Source: Rhodovastum sp963709085 (GTDB taxonomy: Bacteria > Pseudomonadota > Alphaproteobacteria > Acetobacterales > Acetobacteraceae). From it: a stretch of 64,000 nucleotides of DNA. Below the pieces are notes generated by a model. It saw only the letters and a list, made by a program, of their open reading frames with translations, was not told the DNA's origin and did not search any database. How positions within the stretch are numbered: the first letter of the stretch is position 1; the number at the start of each line of letters is the position of its first letter. This document shows, piece after piece, positions 18,769 through 29,112 of this stretch. A program made the translations under genes and the position numbers. The stretch spans positions 4,035 to 68,034 of the forward strand of contig CAVPVB010000023.1 of NCBI GenBank assembly GCA_963709085.1. The letters run 5' to 3'.

Positions 18769-19788
18769 TTAATTTAGGCTTGTGGGTTCAGCCTTTCGCT
18801 GGGGTGGGTTGATCCAGACGGCGGTGGGCTTGTTGGGTGGCATTGGCGGCTTGTTGACGAAGCGCTCGGGGTTGGCCTGGAAGGCGCTATTGAGGGTGAG
18901 CTGACGGGCGGCATGGACGTCGTTGGTCTGGCCGTAGTGGACCTGGTCCGGGGTCATCAGACCGAGACCGACATGGTGGTGCTCCTGGTTGTACCACGGG
19001 AAGAACTGCCGGCAGAATTGCCTGGCGTCTTCGATGCAGCCGAAGCGCCTGGGGAAGCGTGGCTGGTACTTCAGCGTCTTGAAGTGGCTTTCCGAGAACG
19101 GGTTATCGTTGGAAGTCTGCGGCCGACTGTGCGACTTGGTGACGCCGAGGTCGGCCAGGAGTTGTGCGGTAGCCTTGGCCTTCATGGGACCGCCGCGATC
19201 GGCGTGCAGGGTCAGTTGGCCGGGCGGCACGTTGTGCTTGTCGACGGTGTCCTCGAAAAGGTCCTTAAACAGCACAGCGCTTTCAGCATCGGCGATGCAC
19301 CAGCCGACCACCCGGCGGCTGAAGATGTCGATGATGACGTAGAGATAGAAGTAGGTCCACTTCGCTGGCCCCATCAGCTTGGTGATGTCCCACGACCAGA
19401 CGGTGTTGGGGGCTTCGGCCAGCAGTTCCGGTTTGGTGTAGACGGGATGGCGTATCTGGTTGCGTCGCTCACGAACTTCGTTGTTGGCGTCGAGGATCCG
19501 GTACATGGTCCGGATCGAGCAGTGGTAGGTGCCTTCGTCGAGCAGGGTGGCGTAGACTTCGGCCGGCGCGAGATCGGCGAAACGGGGTTCGCGGAGATGA
19601 TCAAGCACGACCTGCCGTTCCGCGGCCTTCAGCGCCCGGTGTGAGGCGGGGCGCGGTCGCGGTTCCGCTGCCGGACGCGCCAGGAAACTGCGCCGCCTAT
19701 AGACGCTGGCACGCGAAACTCCCAGTGCTGCACACGCGTCTGCTGTGGTAACCGGCGCGGGCGAGCGCAGGACGACGGCCTCCATCAC
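18769..19788 (-). CDS. IS3-family transposase OrfB (DDE integrase)
   Basis: An intact 339-residue integrase-type transposase. The catalytic residues are seen in VWSWDITKLMGP (Asp), LTLHADRGGPMKAKAT (Asp) and DNPFSESHFKTLKYQP (Glu). A helix-turn-helix lies at the N-terminus (CAALGVSRASVYRRRSF). The start overlaps the orfA stop by four bases in the -1 frame. An A8 run inside the end of orfA would allow a -1 slip that fuses both products, the usual route to the active enzyme in IS3 elements. Confidence 0.9.
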   Translation of the reverse strand: MMEAVVLRSPAPVTTADACAALGVSRASVYRRRSFLARPAAEPRPRPASHRALKAAERQVVLDHLREPRFADLAPAEVYATLLDEGTYHCSIRTMYRILDANNEVRERRNQIRHPVYTKPELLAEAPNTVWSWDITKLMGPAKWTYFYLYVIIDIFSRRVVGWCIADAESAVLFKDLFEDTVDKHNVPPGQLTLHADRGGPMKAKATAQLLADLGVTKSHSRPQTSNDNPFSESHFKTLKYQPRFPRRFGCIEDARQFCRQFFPWYNQEHHHVGLGLMTPDQVHYGQTNDVHAARQLTLNSAFQANPERFVNKPPMPPNKPTAVWINPPQRKAEPTSLN

Positions 19789-20258
19789 GGTCCGGCGTCG
19801 TTCTCGATCGGCGGCAGGTGCATCCCCAGCAGGTCCGAGACTTTTTTTTGGAGATCAATGATCGCCTCCGCCCGCTCCAGACGCAGTCGCAGCTTTGCAT
19901 TCTCCTGCTTTGCTCTTGCCAACTCGACCGCCAGCGGATTGGGTTCGCCCGGCTTCGGTCCGCGCCGGGCCAGGGTCAGGCCATCGAGGATGCCGGCATC
20001 ACGCTGCCGGCGCCAGTCGGTCAGAGCTGACGAGTAGAGACCTTCCCGGCGCAGCAGCGCGCCGATTTCGCCAGCGCCGCTCGCCCGGTCGGCCTCTTGC
20101 AGGATGCGCAGCTTCTCCTTGGCCGTGAACGTGCGCCGCCGCGGACGCTCAGAAACTTCGGGATTTGCCGCCGCTGGCGCCGGCACGACAGTCGGCCTCC
20201 GGCCTTTCGCCGTGCCGGCGCCAGCGGCGGCCATCGTCTGCGCGTTGGTGTTGGGCAT
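19785..20258 (-). CDS. IS3-family OrfA (helix-turn-helix protein)
   Basis: About 157 residues from the MPNTNAQT start; an upstream in-frame ATG at 20285 is possible but lacks a good ribosome site. A proline/alanine-rich N-terminus is followed by a helix-turn-helix (TAKEKLRILQEADRASG, then LLRREGLYSSALTDWRRQRD) and a leucine-zipper coiled coil (ENAKLRLRLERAEAIIDLQK). It binds the IS ends. The A8 frameshift site (19842-19849, T8 on the plus strand) falls at the QKK codons just before the end. Confidence 0.85.
   Translation of the reverse strand: MPNTNAQTMAAAGAGTAKGRRPTVVPAPAAANPEVSERPRRRTFTAKEKLRILQEADRASGAGEIGALLRREGLYSSALTDWRRQRDAGILDGLTLARRGPKPGEPNPLAVELARAKQENAKLRLRLERAEAIIDLQKKVSDLLGMHLPPIENDAGP
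19842..19849 (-). promoter_or_regulatory. Putative programmed -1 frameshift site of IS3 copy 1
   Basis: Eight consecutive A on the coding strand at the end of orfA. A slip of one base back continues into the orfB frame without a stop. The same A8 is kept at the same position in the diverged copy at 53781-53788, which supports function over chance. Confidence 0.65.
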
Positions 20259-21805
20259 GACCACGAGACACTTTCTCCTGCGCACTCAAGGGTAAACTTC
20301 AGAGGGGAATTTGTCTCATCATCATTGGCACAGAGGGCACCGCCCATTGCGCCGAGAACTGCGCCGTGACGCCGAGCCTGGCGAAGCGTGGCAGGTCTTC
20401 CTCGGCCACCAGGAACTGGATGCGCCAGGGCGTGGCGCCGGTCCCGCGGCGGGTTGGTCTTGATGGCCGCCTCGATGGCGTCGAAGCAGATCCGGGCGCC
20501 GCGGTCGCCGATGGTGTGGATATGGACGTCGATGCCGTCGCGGTCGGCGCGGTGGATGACGTCCTTGAACTGCTCCATCGGCCAGACCGGCTCGCCGCTG
20601 TTGCCTGGTTCATCGGCGTAGGGTGCGAGAGCGCCGCGGTGTGCCCCGATTCGCCGCCGTCGATGAAAAGCTTGAGGACGGAGGCCTGCACCAGTTCGGA
20701 GCGGAAGCGCTGGCGCAGCCGGTTGATGATCGGGATCGGATCGACCGCCGGGTTGTTCTGCATGCTCGTGCCGACCACCCGGAACGGCAGCCTGCCGCGC
20801 CGTTCGAGGTCCATGTATATCTCATAGCCCGCTTCCTCGGGCAGGAGCGCCATGCCGGCGTCGAGCAGGCTGGTGATGCCGGCGGCCGAGGCCTTCGGCA
20901 GCCACTCCTCCAGCGACTCGGCGACGTAGTCCGGCGTGAAGGGCGCGACGGCGTTCAGGACGCCCAGCATCGCCGCCGGCTCCGCCAGGAAGCCGGTTGG
21001 CTCGCCGGTCGCCGGGTCGCGCTGGAAGTAACTGACGCCGGGCATCGGGTCCGGCGTGTCCTTGGTGACGTTGGCCATTGCCAGCATCTTCGAGTTCACC
21101 CAGGCGCCATGCGCGTCCACCGCAAACAGGAACACCGGCGTGTCCGGCCAGATCGCATCCAGGTCTTCTTTGCGCGGGCCGATGGCCGGGAAGCTCGAAT
21201 AGCGCCAGCCGTAGCCGCGCACGACGTCTGCCTTGCCGATCCGGGTTCGGTAGTCCCGCAGCACCGCGAGAATTTCCTCGCGGCCGTCGACCTGGAGATC
21301 CACGCCGCGGGCGGTAACCGAGCCCACGACCGGATGGGTGTGGCCCTCCACGAAGCCCGGCAGCAGCATGCGGCCGGCGAGGTCGACGACGCGCGTCCCC
21401 GGGCCGACGAAGGTCGCGGCACCGTCGTCGTCGCCGGCGAAGACGATGCGCTTGCCCTTGACCGCGACCGCGCGGATCCAGGGGCGGCTGGCGTCCACCG
21501 TGTAGACCGGGCCGTTGTGGAACACGAGGTCGGCGCCGGCGTCGGCGGCGGCGACCGCCTCGGCGACAAAGCCGGGCGAGGCCGCCGCCGCCACGGCCGT
21601 GGCGGTGAGCAGCGCGCCGCGCCGGAGCGCCTGGCGCCGCGTCAGGCCGGCCGCGGTTGGTGCGCCATCGGGAGGAAGGAAATCTCGGTATTGCGCCCAG
21701 TGACATCCGATGCACATTGGAAGCGCTCCTGCGTATGGTGGGCTGTCTGAGTGGGGTTTTGCGACGGCGATACCGGGGATGTCGGGCCGGGCGCGAAGAA
21801 ACCGA

Positions 21806-22677
21806 TCAGAAGACGAAGGTGAGCTTCGTGCTCAATTGCCAGCGCCCGCCGATGGTCGGCTTTACGACGTTGTAATAAGTGCTGATCGAGAGATCGACCG
21901 GGAGAGCGCCAATACGAAAGATGCGGCCGAACCCGCCGCCGACGGGCACGGTCCATTTGGTCCCGCGATACTGCCAGTTGGCGGTAATGTTCGGCGAGGA
22001 CGAGAGATACCACCCGTCGTCGAAGTTGTAGGTCGCGAAGGGATTGGCGAGGAAAGTGCTGTAGCTGGTGCCGCAGGTCCGGGCGTGCCGCCGAGCGACC
22101 AGATGTTGTTGACCAGCGCGCCGGCGACCCACGGGCCGGCCGGACCAGACGACCACCGCGCTCGGCCCCGCGCCCCAGACGCTCGAGCCGAGCGTGGCAC
22201 TGGTGATCGTCGGAACCTGCACCACTGGGCCGGCGCCCCAGAGCCATCCGTTGATGTCATGAGCGAGGCGAGAGGAACGCGGTGAAGGACGTCGGCGCAG
22301 TCCCGGCCGGCACGGTCGGAAGAGGCGACAGGCTCCGGGTTCCAGACGATCGGCAGGATGGTGCGGGTGATGATGTTCCAGTCTTCATTGACGTGGAAGG
22401 GAATGACGGGCTGCAGGTTGACCACGTACTGGGTGCCGCGATGCGGCCCGTAGCCGAAATTGAGGTTGTTCTGGATCGGGAAACTGATGAGGTCGCCGAC
22501 CGGATTCTGAAGTTGCTTGGCTAGGTCCATGTCGCTCTCGGCGGCGGCGCGGTCGCCAATGACGGGTCGCGGCTCTGCGGCGGTCTGCGCCCAGGACGGC
22601 GCCGAAACGACCACAAGCAATGCAGAGAGCCACCCCAGCCTTGCCAACGCGCAAGCGGGAATGTCATGTACACGCAT
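21806..22677 (-). CDS. Outer-membrane channel, MetA phenol-degradation transporter family, frameshifted
   Basis: A signal peptide (ARLGWLSALLVVVSAPSWAQ) precedes LAKQLQNPVGDLISFPIQNN and LNFGYGPHRGTQYVVNLQPV, the hallmark of this beta-barrel family often labelled neuromedin-like. After frameshifts near 22330, 22220 and 22120 the C-terminal strands follow (NPFATYNFDDGWYLSSSPNI, then GGRWQLSTKLTFVF), ending in Phe as expected of an outer-membrane barrel. The start at 22677 follows a GGAAAT. It lies directly upstream of the second amidohydrolase and may take up its substrate. Confidence 0.75.
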
Positions 22678-22996
22678 GCGATGATTTCCTCTGCCGGCCG
22701 TATGTCTACCGCCGTCCATCTAACTCCCGGCAGTGAAACAAACGTTAAACTCTCGCCAGCGGGCGCAAGCCAAAATAGTAATACGCAATTCACTCACCGT
22801 GCTGCTGGCTTCGTCAGCGCGGCACCGGTTCTGGCAAATGCGATGACCGTCCGCAGTGTCTTCTGCCGGGCTGCGCTCGGCCCTTTGCTACACATTTCTG
22901 CGAGACGCATTTTACGTGATCGCGCAAGCACGGTCTATGCGGATTGATTATGGCAATCGGCGGATCCCTTATGGCTTTCGGCGGTCGGGTTCACGC
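22678..22996. other. Gap upstream of the outer-membrane channel gene
   Basis: No gene is supported. The stretch is less GC-rich than its surroundings near 22740-22800 and separates the AraC regulator from the first structural gene, so it is the natural place for the promoter and AraC operator of the cluster. I cannot name a specific site. Confidence 0.35.
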
Positions 22997-23975
22997 TCAC
23001 TTCCCGGGCATGCCGGTCGGCGGATGGCCAAAGCGACGACTGAACGCGAGGGAAAAGTTGCTCATATGGGCATAGCCCAATTGACGGGCCACCTGCTTGA
23101 CGGTGACGCCATCGGCCGCAAGCAACTGACGCGCCACGTCGAGGCGCCAGCGAACTAAGCACTGCAGCGGAGAAGCACCAAAGACTTCCCAAAACACCTC
23201 GTTCAGCCGGCGTTGCGACAGACCTAACTGCTTGGCGACATCCTCAATGCTGGGAGGATTGGCAAGATCGGCCATCATGATTTCGTGGGCGGCAAGACCA
23301 TATCGGCGGCTGCGACCAGTTCCCGTGGATTGACTGCCGTCGACCAGTACCAGCAAGGTCTCCGCCAGCAGCTCGAAGGCTTTGGCTTCCAGGAATACCG
23401 ACGCCATGACCCCGTGATAGGGATGTCTGGAGATCTGGTTGGCAATGCTGAGAAGCGTTGCCGTAGAACGTGACGAGACAATCGACGGATCGAAATTGCC
23501 GACAACGAAATCGTCGATGAGTCTGACACAGACGCTGTCCCTGCAGCATGTCGTGAAGTCGGGAGGGTGTAACGAGCATTCCCGCCGCCCCATGCTCCGC
23601 GGGAGGATAGATCAGTTTTGTCACTGGATCACGGAGCATGGCAAAGTAGCTGTGATCGGCGGACGCGACGCCGTTCAAGGTGCTTCCCTGACCATACTCG
23701 TTATGACCTGAGAAATTTATGGCGATCCAGAAATATGGCTGCTCCGTCAATAATTCAGACGTTAGGGCTACAGGCGATCTGAACGTCGCGGCAAAGGTGT
23801 ACACTGCCAGGCCCGGCCGGAGGGGCGATTCAATGTAGCTTACCTCTCCGATGTCTCCTGGCAGTCCACTTGCCTCCAGGGGCAGCTCGATTCCGCCGAA
23901 ACCGTTAGGAAGACTCCAGCGTGTTTCCGAAGGGACACCTGCCTGGATGACCTCGTCCGCGCGATGATCTTGCAC
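22997..23975 (-). CDS. AraC-family transcriptional regulator, one frameshift
   Basis: The C-terminal domain has two helix-turn-helices: SIEDVAKQLGLSQRRLNEVF and VTVKQVARQLGYAHMSNFSL, followed by FSRRFGHPPTGMPGK. The N-terminal sensing domain (GGIELPLEASGLPGDIGEVS, VYTFAATFRSPVALTSELLT) is in another frame; the break is near 23560. The start is uncertain: GTG at 23975 (reading MQDHRADEVIQAG) has AGGGG six bases upstream and lies just after the foreign fragment that precedes it. It is the first gene of the minus-strand cluster and probably controls the channel, hydrolase and efflux genes downstream. Confidence 0.75.
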
Positions 23976-24009
23976 AGCAAACCCCTGAACGAAAACAACT
24001 ACCCGTATC

Positions 24010-24125
24010 ACGTTGCGCCCGCACCGGCGAGCTAGATCCTGCTGCGACAAGCCCTGGCCCTGCATCAGCTCGGGAAACAACAAGGCCTCCTCGATGACGG
24101 CGAACGAGCGGTCCTGCGCACGCGC
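24010..24125 (-). pseudogene. ParB-like protein fragment
   Basis: The minus strand encodes DRSFAVIEEALLFPELMQGQ, then GLSQQDLARRCGRNV, a match by eye to the helix-turn-helix region of ParB-like proteins. It has no start or end and joins the AraC frame at about 24005. It is best read as a scrap from a past rearrangement. Confidence 0.45.
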
Positions 24126-24333
24126 CGCCTGGTGGCGGCCGGCGTGGTCGATCAGTTGGTGATCTTCGGTGCGTTCACCGGCGCCATTCTGTGGAACGTG
24201 CTGACCTGGCGGCTGGGTATTCCCTCAAGCAGCAGCCGCGCGTTGATCGGCGGCCTGGTGGTGCCGGCATGGCCAAGGCGGGCACCGGCGCGGTTCTGTG
24301 GGGCGGGCTGACCACCGTCGTCTCGGCAATCGT
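24120..24333 (+). pseudogene. PiT-family phosphate transporter fragment
   Basis: The plus strand encodes VIFGAFTGAILWNVLTWRLG, IPSSSSRALIGGLV and, after a one-base insertion near 24262, AGMAKAGTGAVLWGGLTTVV. This is the N-terminal signature repeat of PiT inorganic phosphate transporters (GIPSSSS-ALIGGL). It is cut on the right by the left end of the Tn3-family transposon at 24334 and on the left by the ParB-like scrap. It is a non-functional remnant. Confidence 0.75.
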
Positions 24334-24383
24334 GGGTTCCTTTGCTCAAAGGTACGTAAAGCGACACGGTCTGAGGCAGCCGT

Positions 24384-24968
24384 TCAGGCCTGATTTCGAA
24401 GTTCCCGGATACGATCCGGCGGGAAATATCGGTAGAAGGCGGTTCTGCCGATCCTGAGGCGATCGATGACATCGCCGACAAACGGGTAGTTCGCCGTGTC
24501 CTTGAGCATCGCTTCGGCAACACGGATGCCTTCCTTGTCCAATGCCGGAGGCCGCCCGCCTCTGCGTCCCCGCTTTCGGGCCGCCGCGAGGCCAGCTTTG
24601 GTGTTTTCGACGATCAATTCACGCTGGAATTCGTCAAAGGCGGCGGTGATATGGAAGAATAGCCGCCCCTCGGGCGTTCCGGTGTCGATGTTGCGCGTCA
24701 GCACTTTGAGAGCCTGTCTTCTCTGCTCGAGTTCGTGGGCGGTCTCGATGATTTGCTTGAGGGATCGCGCCAGCCGGGAGAGCCGCCAGACCACCAGGGT
24801 GTCGCCGGGACGCATGTATTCGAGCGCGGCTTTGAGTTCCGGGCGGTCACGATGCGCGCCGGACGCTTTCTCGACATAGAGCCGCTCGCACCCGGCCTGT
24901 TTCAGGGCGTCAATCTGCAATTGCGGGTTCTGGTCGAGAGTTGAGACCCGCGCGTAGCCGACGAGCAT
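24384..24968 (-). CDS. tnpR: Tn3-family resolvase TnpR
   Basis: An intact 194-residue serine resolvase. The catalytic serine is in MLVGYARVSTLDQNPQLQ (Ser9), and VVWRLSRLARSLKQIIE carries the conserved Arg pair. The C-terminal helix-turn-helix reads VGDVIDRLRIGRTAFYRYF. It resolves cointegrates made by TnpA at the res site and may repress both genes. It is transcribed away from tnpA. The gene is complete although its partner is disrupted. Confidence 0.92.
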   Translation of the reverse strand: MLVGYARVSTLDQNPQLQIDALKQAGCERLYVEKASGAHRDRPELKAALEYMRPGDTLVVWRLSRLARSLKQIIETAHELEQRRQALKVLTRNIDTGTPEGRLFFHITAAFDEFQRELIVENTKAGLAAARKRGRRGGRPPALDKEGIRVAEAMLKDTANYPFVGDVIDRLRIGRTAFYRYFPPDRIRELRNQA

Positions 24969-25161
24969 ATCCGTTCCCTAAACCATCTCGCCGGATTATA
25001 TCGGAATACGGGTTTCAGGACACAGTTGATGGACACGATTTGCCGGGCTTTTTCCCGGCCGTCCGGCTTATGCGCGGCTGTTCCGAATTCCATCGTTTTA
25101 GGAACATCCGACAGGCCGAGAGGCCGCCACTCCCTCAAGGAACCAGACGCCCGTGCCACGC
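24969..25161. promoter_or_regulatory. Probable res site and divergent promoters between tnpR and tnpA
   Basis: The 193 bases between the divergent tnpR and tnpA genes are the usual place for res. An AT-richer core near 24990-25040 and two GGACAC copies (25018-25023 and 25032-25037) are visible. Subsites could not be defined by eye. Confidence 0.5.
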
Positions 25162-27749
25162 ATGAAAATCCTCAACGAAGCCGAGCAGGTGCTGTTCGAC
25201 CGTCCGCCACAATTGTCCGGCATTGAGCGCCGGCGCGTCTTCGATCTGCCTGTCGCGTTCTGGTCCGCGGCCAATGATATACATTCGGTATCCGGCAAGA
25301 TCGGCTTTCTGGTCAGCGCCGGATATTTCAGGTCGGCGAGACGCTTTTTCCTGGCTTCCGATTTTCACGATCAGTGACATCGCATATGTCGCCGAGCGGT
25401 TAGGGATTGGCGTGAACGGGTTCGATAGTGCGGCCTATTCCGCACGCAACCGGCAACGGCATCGTCTGCAAATTTTGGAACTGGCGGGGTTTCGTCCATT
25501 TGACGCCGGCGCCGCGCCGCTGCTTGAAATAGAGTTGGAGACCATGGCCCGGTCCCATTCCGGGCCCGCGCAGATCTTCTGGCGTGCGGTTGATTGGCTG
25601 GTATCCAAGCGAATCGAAATCCCGACATCGTTCCGTCTGACGCAGGCGGTATCGCGGGTGGTTCAACGGCGCGGACGGGCCATCGCCAAACTGATTTCCC
25701 AGGCCATGACCAGCGAAGTGCGGCAATTACTCGACAACTTGTTTCAGCGTGAGGAGACCGCTGCCGGCCGATCTCCGTACCGGCTCACTCTGCTCAAGAA
25801 GCTATCGCAATCGACCAGACCCACCAAAATCCGGGAACGCTCTGGCGGATCTCGGCGTGCTGAAAGAGCTTTACGCCAAGGTCGCTCCGATTCTCTCTGT
25901 TCTTAACCTCGGTTCGGAGGGCATTCGATATTTCTCTGGCAGCGTCGCCAGAATGCGCACGGCCAATCTGCGCCGCCGGGCCAATGACGACATGCACGTT
26001 CATCTGGTGGCTTTCATCGCGCACCAGTACTTCCGGCTCCATGACAATCTGGTCGATGTGCTGCTTATATCGGTCAAGACATTTGAGAATGGCGCGCTTC
26101 GGGAGCAACGCGACTGGTGCTTCGACGAACGCAAGCGGCATGAGCAAGCCGCGGAGAGTTTGCTGGACGATCTCGATGCATCGGTCTTCCGGATTTTACG
26201 CCAAATCAGGGAAGCTGTCGCCGACGCTCTGTTGAGCGACAAAGAGAAGGTCGCGCGGATTGGCCTCCTGGTGCAGCCGGAGCAAACCGCGGAAGAAAAA
26301 TCCAGAGAACTCCGTGCCTCCCTGGTGAATGGCGCAGCCGATGATCACTATTTCGACATTCTCGAATCGCGTTCGATCCGTTTACAAAATCAGGTGGGTG
26401 GCATCCTCAAGGCCATTACGTTCCAGGCAGATCCAAATATCGCCGATCTTGAAGCCGCCATCGCGCGGTTCGTCGCCACTGACGGCATTCTTGACCGCAC
26501 GGCACCAGCCGCGTTCCTCGCCGAGGATGAACGGGCGGCGGTCTGGAAAGACGGCAAGTTTCGCATTTCGCTCTACAAGGCCCTGTTGTTCCGGCATGTG
26601 GCAGGCGCCATCAAATCTGGAAGTCTGAACCTGGAACAATCACACAGACGGCGTCCGCTCGAGTCCTATCTCATTGACCGGACCCGCTGGCAGGCAGAGC
26701 GGGAGCAGTTGCTCGAGCGCGCGGGAATGGCCAGATTCGCCGACCCGGTGCCCGTGCTGGCGGAACTCGACGCCGCTCTCCAGACCCGCTTTGAGGATAC
26801 CAATCGCGCCATAGCGGCGGGGCTGAACCCGCACTTCAAGATGCTGAAGGGCAAGGCTTTCCGGGTCTCTACCCCGAAACAGGACGAAGAAGAAAGCGAG
26901 CCGTTGCGCCACTTTTTCCCAGAACGGCACTACGTGCCGCTAACAGAAATTTTGGCCACGGTCAATCTTCATACCGGCTTCGCCACAGAATTGCGCCATC
27001 TTCGCCAGACGCATGTGAGGCCAGTGTCCGAGAAGATCCTCTTCGCCGGGGTCATCTGCCTTGGATGTGCGATCGGGCCTGCGAAGATGGCGCAAATCTC
27101 CACGTCGCTCAGCGCAGCCGAACTCGACAGCGCCATCAACTGGCGCTTCTCCCTTGAAAACCTCCATGCCGCGAACGATCGGATCACGAGTTTCATGGCT
27201 GCCATGGAACTGCCAAACATCTATCGCCGATCAGAGAATGAAATTCATACCGCCAGCGACGGCCAGAAGTTTGAGGTGCGGGCCGACTTGCTCAATGCCA
27301 ACCATTCCTTCAAATATTTTGGCAAAGGTCAGGGGATCAGCGCCTACACTTTCGTCGATGAACGTAATTTGTTCTGGCACTCTCTTGTTTTCAGCGCGGC
27401 AGAACGCGAGAGCGCGTATGTCATTGACGGCCTTATGCGCAACGACGTGGTCAAAAGCGATATTCACTCGACCGACACGCATGGCTTTTCCGAGGTTATT
27501 TTCGCGGTTACCCACCTGATAGAAGTCACCTTCGCTCCACGCATCAAGAACCTGAAAAAGCAGAGCCTCTACATGTTTCGGTCACGCCGCGGCGGTGATC
27601 GCACCGACTGGGTTATCAAGCCTGAGCAATACGTAGATCAGGATTCAGTCGTCACCGCCTGGGACGATGTTCTGCGCCTTGTGGTCACCATTAAATTAAA
27701 GGAAAGCACCGCATCGGACATCTTCCGGCGCCTGAATTCCTACTCCAGG

Positions 27750-29112
27750 CCTCAGGGTTCCCCTCATTTGGACTACGGAACGTAATAAAGAAAAGAATCG
27801 GGTAAGACGCGGCAGGTTTACGAAAAAATCGTGGTCGGCGGCTTGGCGTTCAAATATTGCCCACCCTGAATCCCTGTTGCCAAGGTCGAGAAAGTACGAT
27901 TCGAGCCCTCATCATCCGAAGCAGAGGGCCGTGCCTTGTCAGCCAGCAAGCAGATCTCGTTCGAAGGCGTCCAGCGCTACCTGAAGACCCTGTTCGGCGA
28001 CTGCCTGCATGCCAAGCGCATTCTCTCGCTGGCCGGCGCCACGCTGGGGGCGATCCACTCCGCCTCGATGGCGGTCGCGCTGATCGGACAGGGCCTGGCG
28101 CTGGCGCGTGGCCTGACCACCAAACACGCGGTCAAGCAGGTCGACCGCATGCTGGCCAACGAGGGCATCGATGTCGATGCCCTGCTGGGCCATTGGGTAC
28201 CCTTCATCGTCGGCCAGCGGGCGAAGATCGCCGTTGCCCTGGACTGGACCGACTTCGACGCCGACGGCCAGACCACGCTCATGCTGTCTCTGCTCACCCG
28301 TCACGGGCGGGCGACGCCGCTGTACTGGCTGACCGTCGCGGCGAACACGCTGAAGGGGCGGCGCAACTACTACGAATATCAGGTATCGTGCGCTTCGCCG
28401 CGGCGCTGCCAAACGGGACCGAGGTCACCCTCGTCGCCGATCGCGGCTTCTGTGATCACAAGCTCTATCGTGTGCTGCGCGAGGAGCTGAAGTTCGACTT
28501 CGTCATCCGCATGCGCGCCAACATTATGGTGACCGCCGCCAATGGCGAGCGCCGCAAGGCGGGCGACTGGGTCGGTCCGGGCGGGCGGGCCCGCGTGCTG
28601 CATGGCGCCACCGTCACCGGCCTCACCTATCCGGTCGGTACCGTCGTGTGCGTGCAGGCCAAAGGCATGAAAGAGCCCTGGTGCCTGGTCACCCCCGCCA
28701 TCGACAAGCCGGCACGTGAGCTGATCAACCTCTACGCGAAGCGCTGGGGCATCGAATGCCAGTTCCGCGATAGCAAGGACATCCGTTTCGGTATGGGCAT
28801 GAGCGAGGTCCACGTCAGCACCCCCGATCGCCGCGACCGGCTGTGGCTGATCAATGCCTTTGCAGTCGCCTTGCTGACCCTGCTTGGCGCCGCCGGGGAA
28901 GCGCTCGGCTTCGACCGGCTGCTCAAGTCCAACACCACCAAGCGGCGCACCCACTCGCTGCTGCGCCAGGGAATCATGCTCTTCCAACTCATCCCAACCA
29001 TGCCGGAACACCGGCTGCTGCCGCTGGTCGAAAAGTTCGCCGAGTTGCTGAACGCCCAGCCAGTCTTCGTCGAGATGTTCGGTGCGATTTGAAAATGAGG
29101 GGAGCCATGAGA
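27750..29112 (+). mobile_element. IS4-family insertion sequence inside tnpA
   Basis: A 1363-bp element. Its ends share TCCCCTCATTT (CCTCAGGGTTCCCCTCATTT at 27750; inverted TCTCATGGCTCCCCTCATTT ending at 29112). ACTCCAGG flanks both sides (27742-27749 and 29113-29120), a target duplication in the size range of IS4 elements. It landed in the tnpA gene of the Tn3-family transposon. Confidence 0.9.
27936..29092 (+). CDS. IS4-family DDE transposase, one frameshift
   Basis: About 385 residues from a TTG or nearby start (LSASKQISFEGVQRYL). The first Asp is in VALDWTDFDADGQTTLML, the second in TEVTLVADRGFCDHKLYR, and the YREK signature of the family reads YAKRWGIECQFRDSKDIR. The frame shifts near 28385, between YYEYQ and RFAAALPNG. 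The C-terminus ends QPVFVEMFGAI just before the right inverted repeat. Confidence 0.85.

Larger units (their letters stand above)
18735..20336 (-). mobile_element. IS3-family insertion sequence, copy 1
   Basis: A 1602-bp element with overlapping orfA and orfB. Imperfect inverted ends read GGAACGTGTCAATGACTTTG at 18735 and CCTCTGTGCCAATGATGATG inward from 20336. GCACC flanks it on both sides (18730-18734 and 20337-20341), a 5-bp target duplication. Its orfs are intact, so it is probably recent. A related but diverged element lies at 52442-54272. Confidence 0.9.
18293..21717 (-). pseudogene. YtcJ-like amidohydrolase 2, split by an IS3-family element
   Basis: The N-terminal part (20342-21717) starts MCIGCHWAQYRDFLPP, has a twin-arginine signal (LTRRQALRRGALLTATAVAA) and the metal-binding motif LLPGFVEGHTHPVV. 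It has a frameshift after LFIDGGESGHTAALSHPT near 20630. The C-terminal part (18293-18734) reads NVALGADWPAANYYSTFRPL and ends MTVMNGQVRHG. Removing the IS (18735-20336) with one 5-bp duplication rejoins the frame exactly as SAQWAVPDVAWTSI. AGGAG precedes the ATG by nine bases. The longer clean stretch here makes it the better guide to the family than its broken paralogue. Confidence 0.85.

Noticed and set aside
20623..21750. A 375-residue open frame on the plus strand
   Set aside because: Shadow of the amidohydrolase N-terminal half, which has clear motifs on the other strand.
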